From Paludibacteraceae bacterium (lineage in GTDB: Bacteria; Bacteroidota; Bacteroidia; Bacteroidales; Paludibacteraceae), in the NCBI GenBank assembly GCA_017547145.1, contig JAFYQJ010000015.1, forward strand, positions 1 through 40,440: a stretch of DNA of 40,440 bases, in the 5' to 3' direction. Under the pieces are notes generated by a model that saw only the letters and a list, made by a program, of their open reading frames with translations, was not told the DNA's origin and searched no databases. Shown piece by piece: positions 26,474 to 33,851 of the stretch (its first letter is position 1; every line of letters begins with the position of its first letter). The position numbers and the translations under genes were made by a program.

Positions 26474-26513
26474 ATGCTTTCTATTTTTTACTAATTATTA
26501 TTCAATGAGTTTG

Positions 26514-26521
26514 CAAAAATA
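26514..26521 (-). promoter_or_regulatory. TAnnTTTG promoter element for glyS
   Basis: TATTTTTG on the minus strand, with a leader of about 35 nt to the glyS ATG; no clear -33 TTG. Confidence 0.5.
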
Positions 26522-26549
26522 ATGTTTTTACTCGGATTTCTAAAATAAA

Positions 26550-26574
26550 AAAGTCTGCTATGAAAGCAGACCTT
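26550..26574 (-). terminator. Terminator after tRNA-Cys
   Basis: On the minus strand, GGTCTGCTTT/AGCAGACTT forms a stem followed by a T-run, starting 2-3 nt after the tRNA end. Confidence 0.75.
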
Positions 26575-26576
26575 TG

Positions 26577-26647
26577 AGGTTCCTAGCAGATTCGAACTGC
26601 TGTAGACGGTTTTGCAGACCGGTGCCTAACCACTCGGCCAAGGAACC
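26577..26647 (-). tRNA. tRNA-Cys (anticodon GCA)
   Basis: A 71-nt cloverleaf. Acceptor GGTTCCT/AGGAACC with discriminator U, D-arm GGCCGAGTGGTTAGGC, anticodon stem CCGGT/ACCGT-like around loop CTGCAAA (anticodon GCA), and T-arm with TTCGAAT. The CCA end is not encoded. A TACTTTTG promoter box lies just upstream. Confidence 0.97.
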
Positions 26648-26658
26648 ATTTGCGAGTG

Positions 26659-26666
26659 CAAAAGTA
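26659..26666 (-). promoter_or_regulatory. TAnnTTTG promoter element for tRNA-Cys
   Basis: TACTTTTG on the minus strand, 11 nt before the mature tRNA 5' end. Confidence 0.6.
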
Positions 26667-26718
26667 GTATTTTTTCGTTTATCGACAAATGTTTAACGAA
26701 AAATTGTCGTAAAAAGCT

Positions 26719-27147
26719 TTACTTTTTATCAAAACTTTCTAGAAGTACTTTTTTAAATCCGTGTTCGGCTTTGAAAAGACGATTTATTTTTTCGGCCGAA
26801 AGAATAGTTTTATATTTTTTGTAATAAGTTTGTTGAGTTGTTGCAATTTCAACACGTAATTGTACTAATTCGTCGTTTATTTTTTCGTAATCAATAGAAA
26901 TACCATTCGATTCGCTTATTTGTTTTTCAAGAGCGTGTCTCTTTTTATGAAAGTCAGCAATTTTTTGTTGAAGTTCGTTGTAAATAGGCCAAAATAGTTG
27001 TGCTTCTTCTGGAGTTAATTTTACAACATCAGTAATATAAGCTATTTTTCGAGCTTTTATCTCTTCCATGCAGATTTTGCCTTTAGGTTGAGCTATGATA
27101 GTCGCAATTGATAATGTAAAAACAAGAATGATTAAACCTCTTTTCAT
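26719..27147 (-). CDS. Spy/CpxP/CnrX-like periplasmic protein
   Basis: A 142-aa exported helical protein with a signal peptide (residues 1-19, ending I-I-A-Q). It has the L-T-P-E-E-A-like motif followed by F-W-P-I-Y-N-E-L (about 43-57) and a second L-S-A-E-K-I-N-R-L motif near 113, with long charged helices between. LTxxE-type pairs are typical of the Spy/CpxP chaperone and CnrX/ZraP metal-sensor group. It is the third gene after an ECF sigma factor and a small single-TM protein, 5 nt behind the latter. By analogy with CnrYXH it could be the periplasmic sensor controlling the sigma factor, which is inference. A Bacteroidota-specific unknown function is the alternative. Confidence 0.7.
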   Translation of the reverse strand: MKRGLIILVFTLSIATIIAQPKGKICMEEIKARKIAYITDVVKLTPEEAQLFWPIYNELQQKIADFHKKRHALEKQISESNGISIDYEKINDELVQLRVEIATTQQTYYKKYKTILSAEKINRLFKAEHGFKKVLLESFDKK

Positions 27148-27152
27148 ATATC

Positions 27153-27497
27153 TTAATTTTTTGCTAATAAATAATCTACAATCATTTCTTCATCTAATTC
27201 AGATACTACATAATTGTAGTAAGAGTCTTCGGTAGTTGTGTTATTTGTTTGTTTTTCTTGTTGTGCAAGCAATGAATTTGAGTCAAAATCATTATTTAAT
27301 GTTCGAATGGCAAAATGTATAATTACATAAAAACCAAGAAACATGGCTGCAAAATATAGTATTGGTTTAGTTTTTTCAAAAAAGGATACCTTTTTAGGAG
27401 CAATTTTTGAATTTATTATTGAAGGTAATTTTTCAAAATAATTTTCAGGCTCTTTAAATGGTGTTCTATTACCGAAATTTTGAAGGGTGTTTTTCAT
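27153..27497 (-). CDS. Single-pass membrane protein, putative anti-sigma factor
   Basis: A 114-aa protein with a polar N-terminus (about 1-44, P-F-K-E-P-E-N-Y-F-E-K-L-P), one hydrophobic helix (about 46-66) and a polar, acidic C-terminal tail. No signal peptide is present, so the N-terminus is probably cytoplasmic and the tail periplasmic. It lies between an ECF sigma factor (49 nt upstream) and a Spy/CnrX-like protein (5 nt downstream). This is the position and topology of an anti-sigma protein, but no zinc-anti-sigma (HxxxCxxC) motif is present. The assignment rests on context only. Confidence 0.65.
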   Translation of the reverse strand: MKNTLQNFGNRTPFKEPENYFEKLPSIINSKIAPKKVSFFEKTKPILYFAAMFLGFYVIIHFAIRTLNNDFDSNSLLAQQEKQTNNTTTEDSYYNYVVSELDEEMIVDYLLAKN

Positions 27498-27546
27498 AAA
27501 ACTTAAAATGTTTTTAGTGTGTTAGATTTTTAAATCTTAAGAAAGT

Positions 27547-28098
27547 TTAATCTTCTGTTAAAAAATGTTCGATTTTTTTTACAGCATGGTGGTAAGAAGC
27601 TTTTAATGCTCCTACTGAAGTGCCAAGAATTTCTTCCATTTCTTCGTATGTTTTTTCTTCAAAATATTTCATGTTGAAAACTAATCGTTGTTTATCGGGT
27701 AATGCAAGTATAGCTTTTTGGAGTTTTGCTTCTGCTTCATTACCATCAAAATAGCTGTCAGCTTCTAATTTTGATAGTAAAATATCTTCCATATCAAGCA
27801 TCGACGAAAGGTTTTTTATTCGTTGATTGTTTAGAAATGTAAGAGTTTCATTCACTGCAATTCGATAAAGCCAAGTAGATAACTTTGAATCCCCACGGAA
27901 ATTGTTAATCCCAACCCATGCTTTCATCAATGTGTTCTGGAGTACATCATCTGTATCTTCGTGGCTTATGAGCATTTTCCTTATTTGCCAATAAAGTTGT
28001 TTTTGATATTTTAAAACAACTTGCGAAAAGGCTTCTTGTTTTGTTTTTTCGTCTTGAAGAAGCTTTATAAGTTGTTCGTCTGTTAATGATTTTGTCAT
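27547..28098 (-). CDS. ECF-type RNA polymerase sigma-70 factor
   Basis: A 183-aa extracytoplasmic-function sigma factor. Region 2 covers about 22-95 (Y-Q-K-Q-L-Y-W, D-T-D-D-V-L-Q-N-T-L-M-K-A-W, F-R-G-D-S-K-L-S-T-W-L-Y-R-I-A-V-N). Region 4 covers about 125-180 (L-P-D-K-Q-R-L-V-F-N-M-K-Y-F-E, T-Y-E-E-M-E-E-I-L-G-T-S-V-G-A-L-K-A-S). It directs RNA polymerase to stress or envelope genes. It starts 10 nt after the homocysteine methyltransferase stop and is followed by the putative anti-sigma and sensor genes. Confidence 0.93.
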   Translation of the reverse strand: MTKSLTDEQLIKLLQDEKTKQEAFSQVVLKYQKQLYWQIRKMLISHEDTDDVLQNTLMKAWVGINNFRGDSKLSTWLYRIAVNETLTFLNNQRIKNLSSMLDMEDILLSKLEADSYFDGNEAEAKLQKAILALPDKQRLVFNMKYFEEKTYEEMEEILGTSVGALKASYHHAVKKIEHFLTED

Positions 28099-28108
28099 TT
28101 TCCCTTCT

Positions 28109-29146
28109 TTATATTTTCAATACATCCAAACCAGAAATAATAAGTTCTTTTTTTTGAGGTTGTGGAATGCGTGGTCGATATTGTGGTAAAATTTTAGCTA
28201 TTGCTGCAATATGTTCGGGTGTAGTTCCACAACACCCACCAGCTATATTGATTAAATCTTCTTTTAAAAATGCTGATATTTGTGTTGCCATAGATTCTGG
28301 TGTTTCGTCGTATGCTCCAAATGCGTTTGGTAAGCCTGCGTTAGGGTGAACGCTTACATAGCAAGAAGCTTCTTTGGCAATTTTTTTGATATATGGTAAT
28401 AGGTCTTTTGCTCCGAATGAACAATTCAGCCCTATTGAAAACAAATTCGCATGTGCTACCGAACATAGCAATGCCTCGGGTGTTTGTCCTGATAATAGTC
28501 GCCCGGCTGTATCCGCTATTGTGGCAGAAAGCATTAATTTTACACGTTTCCCTACTTTATCCATTGCCTCTTCTGCTGCAAAAAGGGCGGCTTTTGCGTT
28601 TAGAGTGTCAAATACAGTTTCAATGAGTAAAGCGTCAACCCCATTTTCTATTAGAACTGTCATTTGTTCAATGTAAGATTCTACCAAATCGTCGAAACTA
28701 ACATTGCGTAGCATTGGGCGATTGACATCGGGTGACATCGAAGCCATTTTGTTAGTTGGGCCAACCGAACCAGCTACATAGCGTTTTTTACTTGGATCCT
28801 TTTGGGTAAATTCATCTGCTATTTTGCGTGCGATTTTTGCAGCGGCAGCATTCATTTCTATAACATAATCGCACATATTATAATCTGCTTGTGAAATACG
28901 TTGAGAATTGAAAGAACAAGTTTCTATAATGTCTGCTCCTGCTTCTAAATATTGTCTATGCACATCGGCAATGATCTCTGGTTGTGTTAAACAAAGTACA
29001 TCATTGTTGCCTTTTAATTCTACCGTGTGATTAACAAATCTATTCCCACGAAAATCGGATTCTGTTAATCCTTTTCGTTGCAACATAGTACCCATTGCAC
29101 CATCAAGCAGTAGAATGCGTTTGTCTATGTCCCATTTATTCATCAT
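28109..29146 (-). CDS. Homocysteine S-methyltransferase, stand-alone N-terminal MetH module
   Basis: A 345-aa protein equivalent to the first module of cobalamin-dependent methionine synthase. It starts with L-L-D-G-A-M-G-T-M-L-Q and has the zinc ligands: the G-L-N-C-S-F-G Cys and G-G-C-C-G-T-T-P-E-H near 310. It ends I-S-G-L-D-V-L-K-I, which corresponds to the S-G-L-E-P-L-N linker that in full MetH leads into the pterin domain. The pterin, B12 and reactivation domains (about 900 aa) are absent, and the ECF sigma gene starts 10 nt later. It could work with a separately encoded MetH remainder, or use another methyl donor such as S-methylmethionine. The start overlaps the upstream gene by ATGA. 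Confidence 0.88.
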   Translation of the reverse strand: MMNKWDIDKRILLLDGAMGTMLQRKGLTESDFRGNRFVNHTVELKGNNDVLCLTQPEIIADVHRQYLEAGADIIETCSFNSQRISQADYNMCDYVIEMNAAAAKIARKIADEFTQKDPSKKRYVAGSVGPTNKMASMSPDVNRPMLRNVSFDDLVESYIEQMTVLIENGVDALLIETVFDTLNAKAALFAAEEAMDKVGKRVKLMLSATIADTAGRLLSGQTPEALLCSVAHANLFSIGLNCSFGAKDLLPYIKKIAKEASCYVSVHPNAGLPNAFGAYDETPESMATQISAFLKEDLINIAGGCCGTTPEHIAAIAKILPQYRPRIPQPQKKELIISGLDVLKI

Positions 29147-29658
29147 TCGTACATCATTTCGTGAATATCAGTCTCTTCGGACTCTTGTTTGTTTTGTGGC
29201 CCGTGTTTCCATTCGTATTCTTGTTGTAATAATTGTTGCTGCTTTTCTTCTTCTGTTAAATCTTTTAAATCGGGATTATTTTGTGCTTGAATACGGATTA
29301 AATCTCCATATCCTAAAACTTTGTTTACTTTATAAAGTTCTAAATTTAATCCACCTTCAGGTATCCAACCACTCATGCCCACGTTACGTTCAGTACGCAA
29401 AATATAACGCATACGACCTAAGTCCGTTTCAAGCACGTCGTTGTTTTCTCCGTGAGGCATTTCTAGGTTTCGTAAGTAGAGAGTTCCGTGCACCATACGG
29501 TGAGCTGAGTTTTTATTCCAATAAAAAAGTCTTAATTCCCAATCGCCTGACTGAAAAACTTCATATTCATCAGGAAATTTTGTTTTTTCTTTCTTCTTTT
29601 TAGAGAATGTAGGAATCGAAAAAGTCAATATCAAGACAAGTAGAAAATATTTTTTCAT
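29143..29658 (-). CDS. Exported protein of unknown function
   Basis: A 171-aa protein with a signal peptide (residues 1-19) followed by a basic K-K-K-K-E-K stretch. The middle (about 28-125) looks like a compact beta-rich domain with several Trp and Tyr residues (G-D-W-E-L-R-L-F-Y-W). The C-terminus is Gln/Glu-rich and probably helical. I do not recognise a family. It starts 11 nt after hisIE and its stop overlaps the MetH-module ATG by 4 nt, so it is embedded in the his-metH-sigma run and probably translationally coupled. A role in amino-acid metabolism is not implied by this placement alone. Confidence 0.75.
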   Translation of the reverse strand: MKKYFLLVLILTFSIPTFSKKKKEKTKFPDEYEVFQSGDWELRLFYWNKNSAHRMVHGTLYLRNLEMPHGENNDVLETDLGRMRYILRTERNVGMSGWIPEGGLNLELYKVNKVLGYGDLIRIQAQNNPDLKDLTEEEKQQQLLQQEYEWKHGPQNKQESEETDIHEMMYE

Positions 29659-29669
29659 ATAAAAATTTT

Positions 29670-30260
29670 TTAATGACGTTTTTTTAATTCTCGAGCTAAA
29701 TCTTCCATTCTTAACCCTTTAGATGTTAGTAATACAATTAAATGGTAAATTAAATCAGATGCTTCATAAATAAGCCCTTCGTTAGTACCATTTGTGGCCT
29801 CTATAACACTTTCTACAGCTTCTTCGCCTACTTTTTGTGCCATTCTATTTACACCTTTTTCAAATAGCGAAGTTGTGTAGGAGCCTTCAGGACGTTCTTT
29901 ATAGCGTTTTTCAATGAAATCTTGTAGATATTTCAAAAACATAATATCTTCTTCATTTTTTTCTCCCCAGCAAGTATCAGTTCCTGTATGGCAAACAGGC
30001 CCTTCTGGTTTTACTTTTATCAATAAAGTGTCGTTGTCGCAATCGTTTAGTATTTTTATTACAGTTAAAAAATTACCGCTTTCTTCTCCTTTTGTCCAAA
30101 GACGTTGTTTTGTACGACTATAAAAAGTGACTTTCCCGGTTTCTTCAGTTTTTTTTAGGGCTTCTTCGTTCATAAATCCTAGCATCAAAACTTTGTTCGT
30201 GAAATTATCTTGAACAATTACTGGAACAAGTCCTCCCATTTTTTCAAAATCAACTTTCAT
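29670..30260 (-). CDS. hisI: Bifunctional phosphoribosyl-AMP cyclohydrolase / phosphoribosyl-ATP pyrophosphatase
   Basis: A 196-aa fusion (HisIE) for steps 2 and 3 of histidine synthesis. The cyclohydrolase domain covers about 1-105 (V-L-M-L-G-F-M-N, T-F-Y-S-R-T-K-Q-R-L-W-T-K-G-E-E-S-G, D-C-D-N-D-T-L-L, C-H-T-G-T-D-T-C-W), with Asp/Cys metal sites. The pyrophosphohydrolase domain covers about 108-196 (G-S-Y-T-T-S-L-F-E-K-G, Q-K-V-G-E-E-A-V-E-S-V-I-E-A, L-I-Y-H-L-I-V-L-L). It begins 2 nt after hisA. hisF, which often lies between hisA and hisIE, is not here. Confidence 0.97.
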   Translation of the reverse strand: MKVDFEKMGGLVPVIVQDNFTNKVLMLGFMNEEALKKTEETGKVTFYSRTKQRLWTKGEESGNFLTVIKILNDCDNDTLLIKVKPEGPVCHTGTDTCWGEKNEEDIMFLKYLQDFIEKRYKERPEGSYTTSLFEKGVNRMAQKVGEEAVESVIEATNGTNEGLIYEASDLIYHLIVLLTSKGLRMEDLARELKKRH

Positions 30261-30262
30261 AA

Positions 30263-30988
30263 TTATTTAATTATATATTTTTCAATTTCTGATAGCGTTA
30301 TATTTCCCTCGTAAATAGCTTTTCCTACGATGACTGAAGGCACGTTAATATTTTCTAATGCATCTATATCATTCCATTGTGAAACACCTCCGCTTGCTAT
30401 TAGATGTAAATTAGGAAAATTATTTAATATCTTTTTATACAAATCAGTTGCAGTTCCTTGCAACATTCCATCTTTTTCGATGTCAGTACAAATTACTTTT
30501 GAGATGCCAACTTGAGTATATTCATTTAGAAATGTAATTAAATTGCAATTAGAGGTTTCATACCAACCAGATACAGCAATTTTTTCATTTTTTACGTCGG
30601 CTCCAAGAATGATTTTTTCATTTCCGTAGGTCGTAATCCATGATTTAAAAAGTTCAGGATTTTTAATAGCAATACTTCCTCCTGTTATCATTTTTGCTCC
30701 CGAAGAAAATGCTATTTTTAGATCTTCTTCGGTTTTTAATCCTCCTCCAAAATCGATGGTCAACGAAGTTTTGGTAGCAATTTGCTCTAAAATATGGTAG
30801 TTAACTATGTGTTGTGCTTTTGCTCCATCTAAATCAACAAGATGTAGGCGTTTGATTCCATGTGCCTCAAAGGCTTTGGCTATTTCAAGCGGATTTTCGT
30901 TGTATACCTTTGTAGATGTATAATCACCTTTGGTTAAACGGACACATTTTCCGCTAATAATATCTATTGCAGGAATTATTTCTATCAT
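30263..30988 (-). CDS. hisA: ProFAR isomerase (HisA)
   Basis: A 241-aa (beta-alpha)8-barrel enzyme isomerising ProFAR to PRFAR in histidine synthesis. Typical segments are [14 protein letters not shown] (catalytic Asp near residue 8), [31 protein letters not shown] (second catalytic Asp) and I-A-S-G-G-V-S. It is the first gene of the run down to the Spy-like protein, with a TACCTTTG promoter box 16 nt upstream. Confidence 0.97.
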   Translation of the reverse strand: MIEIIPAIDIISGKCVRLTKGDYTSTKVYNENPLEIAKAFEAHGIKRLHLVDLDGAKAQHIVNYHILEQIATKTSLTIDFGGGLKTEEDLKIAFSSGAKMITGGSIAIKNPELFKSWITTYGNEKIILGADVKNEKIAVSGWYETSNCNLITFLNEYTQVGISKVICTDIEKDGMLQGTATDLYKKILNNFPNLHLIASGGVSQWNDIDALENINVPSVIVGKAIYEGNITLSEIEKYIIK

Positions 30989-31004
30989 TGTTTTTTATAT
31001 TTTA

Positions 31005-31012
31005 CAAAGGTA
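31005..31012 (-). promoter_or_regulatory. TAnnTTTG promoter element for the hisA run
   Basis: TACCTTTG on the minus strand, implying a leader of about 10 nt. No -33 TTG at standard spacing and no histidine attenuator-like leader was seen. Confidence 0.5.
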
Positions 31013-31043
31013 AGAAAAGTTGACTGCTAGGGAAATAAAAAAC

Positions 31044-31187
31044 TCATTTAATAGCAGAAATTCCTTTGTATGAACTTATAGAAATGTTGAAAATAGTAGG
31101 TATTTCTGTTGTATTTGTGACGGGAACTATATTAGCTGTAGATGCTACCAGCATACCTTTCAATAATTTTTTAAATGAATTTTTCAT
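31044..31187 (-). CDS. 47-aa small ORF coupled to the DRGH nuclease gene by ATGA
   Basis: An ORF of 47 codons whose ATG overlaps the nuclease stop (ATGA). It starts M-K-N-S-F-K-K-L-L-K-G-M-L-V-A-S-T-A and ends Y-K-G-I-S-A-I-K. The N-terminal 18 residues form a basic, partly hydrophobic helix-like segment. The rest is Thr/Ile/Asn-rich and uncharged apart from one Glu and terminal Lys. I recognise no family. Placement in an ATGA-linked chain with the AAA+ and nuclease genes is the main evidence that it is translated. It may be a short immunity, leader or signal peptide, or a chance frame. Confidence 0.55.
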   Translation of the reverse strand: MKNSFKKLLKGMLVASTANIVPVTNTTEIPTIFNISISSYKGISAIK

Positions 31188-31954
31188 AGATCCCAATCAC
31201 TTAAATTATATGTCGCTTCTATTTTGTTTTCTATGCTGTCGGGAAGGTCAACAAAAAAGTCAATATCTGTAATTATTTCAATATCATCTATAGACATGGC
31301 ATATTTATTTAGAGGTTTGTGTTCTGCTTGATTTGGCATCATAAAACCTATGGCACTCCAAGAATCCTCTTTTTGTCGTAAAATAACTTTGAAAAATGCG
31401 TCTGGCACAGAAATGGTATTATGAGCAATTGTTTTTGGAGTCAACGAAACAATAGGCCCACAAGCAATATATATATGGTCATATTTTGTAGTCACACTAC
31501 GAATATGTTCCTCTAAATATTTCCAAATGCCTTTGTTGAGATTGTTATTTTGAGGACAAATATTAGATGTATAAAAACTTTCTGTCATAGCTTGTTTGCT
31601 CCATTTCATATCAGCAGCTGGTGCCATATGTCCACGGTCATAGCCCGAATTTTCATAATCATCTGTACTTGGGGATTCTTTTATTTTGGGGTCAGGTAAA
31701 AAGTTAGAATCACGAGGTTCTACGCCTTGTACCTCTTCTGATGTTAATTCGTAAGCAACCCAATTGGGAATTTTCCAATTAGTATTGAAGCTAACAGTAT
31801 AACCGATATGTGTGACGATTTTCTCTGGTTGAGAAGACTTTATTTTTGGTAATTCATAATGTAAGATTTCTTCATTAAATATTGCAGCACAAATAAGTGT
31901 TGCAATAAAAAGTCCTACAAATAAAAGTGCATTAACTTTTAATCTTCTTATCAT
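31184..31954 (-). CDS. Membrane-anchored DNA/RNA non-specific endonuclease (DRGH type)
   Basis: An endonuclease of the NucA/EndoG beta-beta-alpha-metal family, about 256 aa. One N-terminal hydrophobic helix (about residues 8-26) should anchor it in the inner membrane or act as an uncleaved signal, placing the catalytic domain in the periplasm. The catalytic motif Y-D-R-G-H-M-A-P-A-A-D (about 106-116) carries the general-base His, and Q-N-N-N-L-N-K-G-I-W (about 135-144) the metal-binding Asn. The M-I-R-R-L-K start is chosen because its ATG overlaps the upstream AAA+ stop as ATGA; a start three codons earlier is also open. It is followed by an ATGA-linked 47-aa ORF. Confidence 0.88.
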   Translation of the reverse strand: MIRRLKVNALLFVGLFIATLICAAIFNEEILHYELPKIKSSQPEKIVTHIGYTVSFNTNWKIPNWVAYELTSEEVQGVEPRDSNFLPDPKIKESPSTDDYENSGYDRGHMAPAADMKWSKQAMTESFYTSNICPQNNNLNKGIWKYLEEHIRSVTTKYDHIYIACGPIVSLTPKTIAHNTISVPDAFFKVILRQKEDSWSAIGFMMPNQAEHKPLNKYAMSIDDIEIITDIDFFVDLPDSIENKIEATYNLSDWDL

Positions 31955-33639
31955 TCTTTCCATAGGTTCTCTTTTATAGGGAAATCTTCTATTTCTATTT
32001 GTGATAATTTATTTGTTGTCAAATTCACTTCACGAGCTAGGCGATTAGCTTGGCGTTCTAAAGTTTTTTCAAATACGTTACGTACTAAACGTCCATTACC
32101 AAAGTTTACGTCTTTATTGGTAACCTCATCAGTGAAATATTGCAGAAGGGTTTCCTTTGCTCCTTCTCCAAAGTGGTACTGATAATTCTTCATGTTTAGT
32201 TCAAATATTTTCAATAATTCTTCTGCTGAATAATCAGAAAATTCTATATATCGGTTAAATCGTGATTGTAACCCCGGATTAGAATCGATAAAATCTTTCA
32301 TATTTTTAGTATAACCTGCAAGAATAACAATCAATCTGTCTCGGTCGTCTTCCATTCGTTTGAGTAAAGTTGCAATAGCTTCTTTCCCATAATCGTTTGT
32401 AGCACCGCCAATGAGCGAATATGCTTCATCTATAAAAAGAACGCCATCGAGGGCACTATCTATGATTTTATTTGTTTTAATTGCGGTTTGTCCAACATAT
32501 TCTGCCACTAAACCTGCACGATCTGTTTCAACTAAATGTCCCTTACTCACTACACCTAGATTCTTGTATATTTTAGCCAATATGCGTGCTACAGTAGTTT
32601 TTCCTGTACCTGGGTTCCCTGTAAAAACACAATGATATGATACGGATGAAGTTTTTAGGCCTCTTGAAGTTCGCATCTGTTGGATTTTTATAAAATTAGA
32701 AAGCATTTCTACTTCTTTTTTTACAGAGTCAAGTCCAATAAGTTTATCTAGCATGCGAGTTTGCCTAGATTTTTGGCTTGTGGAATTTGTGTTTAAGGAA
32801 GGTTCAGTAGTATCTTGGGGTTTTTCATCCTCTTGTGAAACACAATCGTCGTTTTCTTCTCCCTTTAATTTCATTATATTACTTAACCATTCGGCTTCTT
32901 CTTTAGTAATGGTATTATCTGCTTTTGCTGTAATAGAAGCCAATCGGTATATATTTACTAAAAACTTACGATGTAATGTTGTATCATTTGACAATAATAA
33001 ACGCGATATGAAAAATACTTCAGGTAGGGCAGGAGATGAGTCTATAAATGCTTTTATGTTTTTTGTAATCGATTCTGCGTCTGATAAATAAATTGATTTT
33101 ACTATTGTAAAGTCATGGTACGATTTATTAGCTGGATATCCTTTAGTTAATGCAATAAAGTAGAGCAACCCTAATCCTTCTTTGCTGTTTAAATCGATAG
33201 AATGTTTTAAACTGGTATAACAACGTACGATATCAATCCAAAACAATAGACGAACTTTGTATTTTACCTCTGTTATTGGTGTTTCGTTCATTGTTAGTTG
33301 AATTCCTATAGAATCTATAAGAGTTTCTATATTATTGATGTTTAATACGTTTTTGTAATCTGTATATACATTTTCTACAGCTTTAAAAACTTGATTGTAA
33401 TAATCATCTGTTGTTTGATGAGAATGTTCTATAGGATTTTGGGTAGTATTAGTTGGTTCTTGTGAGGGTTTCCTTTTTGCTACAATGATATGTGTGAAAA
33501 CTACTATGGAGACAAATAGAAAACCTATCCATACATTAAATGCAAAGCCTGATAAAGCAATAAGAATTACAAGTGTCCATAAGTGAAAAGATAATATACT
33601 AAGGATTATTCTCTTACATCCCAATTTGTTAGTAGCCAT
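31951..33639 (-). CDS. Membrane AAA+ ATPase with TerB-like region and CbxX/CfxQ-type ATPase domain
   Basis: A protein of about 562 aa. Two adjacent hydrophobic helices lie at about 8-50. A linker and helical region follow, with a TerB-like segment near 210-250 (L-A-S-I-T-A-K-A-D-N-T-I-T-K-E-E-A-E). The AAA+ domain of CbbX/SpoVK type spans about 295-560: Walker A G-N-P-G-T-G-K-T-T, Walker B V-L-F-I-D-E-A-Y-S-L, pore-like segment Y-V-G-Q-T, and arginine-finger region L-Q-S-R-F-N-R-Y. The M-A-T-N start is preferred to an upstream TTG, which would read through the TATCTTTG box. The AAA domain may remodel a partner; coupling to a nuclease suggests a joint system. Confidence 0.88.
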   Translation of the reverse strand: MATNKLGCKRIILSILSFHLWTLVILIALSGFAFNVWIGFLFVSIVVFTHIIVAKRKPSQEPTNTTQNPIEHSHQTTDDYYNQVFKAVENVYTDYKNVLNINNIETLIDSIGIQLTMNETPITEVKYKVRLLFWIDIVRCYTSLKHSIDLNSKEGLGLLYFIALTKGYPANKSYHDFTIVKSIYLSDAESITKNIKAFIDSSPALPEVFFISRLLLSNDTTLHRKFLVNIYRLASITAKADNTITKEEAEWLSNIMKLKGEENDDCVSQEDEKPQDTTEPSLNTNSTSQKSRQTRMLDKLIGLDSVKKEVEMLSNFIKIQQMRTSRGLKTSSVSYHCVFTGNPGTGKTTVARILAKIYKNLGVVSKGHLVETDRAGLVAEYVGQTAIKTNKIIDSALDGVLFIDEAYSLIGGATNDYGKEAIATLLKRMEDDRDRLIVILAGYTKNMKDFIDSNPGLQSRFNRYIEFSDYSAEELLKIFELNMKNYQYHFGEGAKETLLQYFTDEVTNKDVNFGNGRLVRNVFEKTLERQANRLAREVNLTTNKLSQIEIEDFPIKENLWKE

Positions 33640-33664
33640 TTTGATTTTTGTGTTTCTTTTTATA

Positions 33665-33672
33665 CAAAGATA
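33665..33672 (-). promoter_or_regulatory. TAnnTTTG promoter element for the AAA+/nuclease operon
   Basis: TATCTTTG on the minus strand, about 25 nt before the chosen AAA+ ATG. It falls inside the longer TTG-started reading frame, which argues against that longer start. Confidence 0.55.
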
Positions 33673-33713
33673 GTACAAAATTAAATATCAAAAAATTAGG
33701 GATGAATAAATAT

Positions 33714-33751
33714 AAAAAAGAGGATTCAGAATAGAATGAATCCTCTTTTTT
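33714..33751 (-). terminator. Terminator after tRNA-Leu
   Basis: AAAAAGAGGATTCA pairs with TGAATCCTCTTTTT around an 8-nt loop, starting 2 nt after the tRNA end on the minus strand. Confidence 0.85.
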
Positions 33752-33752
33752 G

Positions 33753-33836
33753 TGCGTAGGATGAGACTCGAACTCACACGGCCTTGCGACCACTACCCCC
33801 TCAAAGTAGCGTGTATACCAATTTCACCACCTACGC
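33753..33836 (-). tRNA. tRNA-Leu (anticodon GAG)
   Basis: An 84-nt class II tRNA. Acceptor GCGTAGG/CCTACGC with discriminator A, D-arm with GTG/CAC, anticodon stem CTACT/GGTAG around TTGAGGG (anticodon GAG), long variable arm TGGTCGCAAGGCCG, and T-arm GTGAG-TTCGAGT-CTCAT. The CCA end is not encoded. Confidence 0.95.
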
Positions 33837-33851
33837 GAGATTTTTACAATG

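Noticed and set aside
29115..29603. 162-codon plus-strand frame antisense to the unknown exported protein
   Set aside because: The minus-strand gene has a signal peptide and operon-style overlaps on both sides; the antisense frame has none of these.
31066..31272. Plus-strand 68-codon frame between hisA and the nuclease gene
   Set aside because: It overlaps the nuclease 3' end in antisense and has no promoter box or plausible product. The minus-strand 47-aa frame with ATGA coupling explains the gap better.
33676..33678. Upstream TTG start for the AAA+ protein
   Set aside because: The added 13 residues would be read through a TATCTTTG promoter box, and the ATG at 33639 gives a normal N-terminus before the membrane helices.
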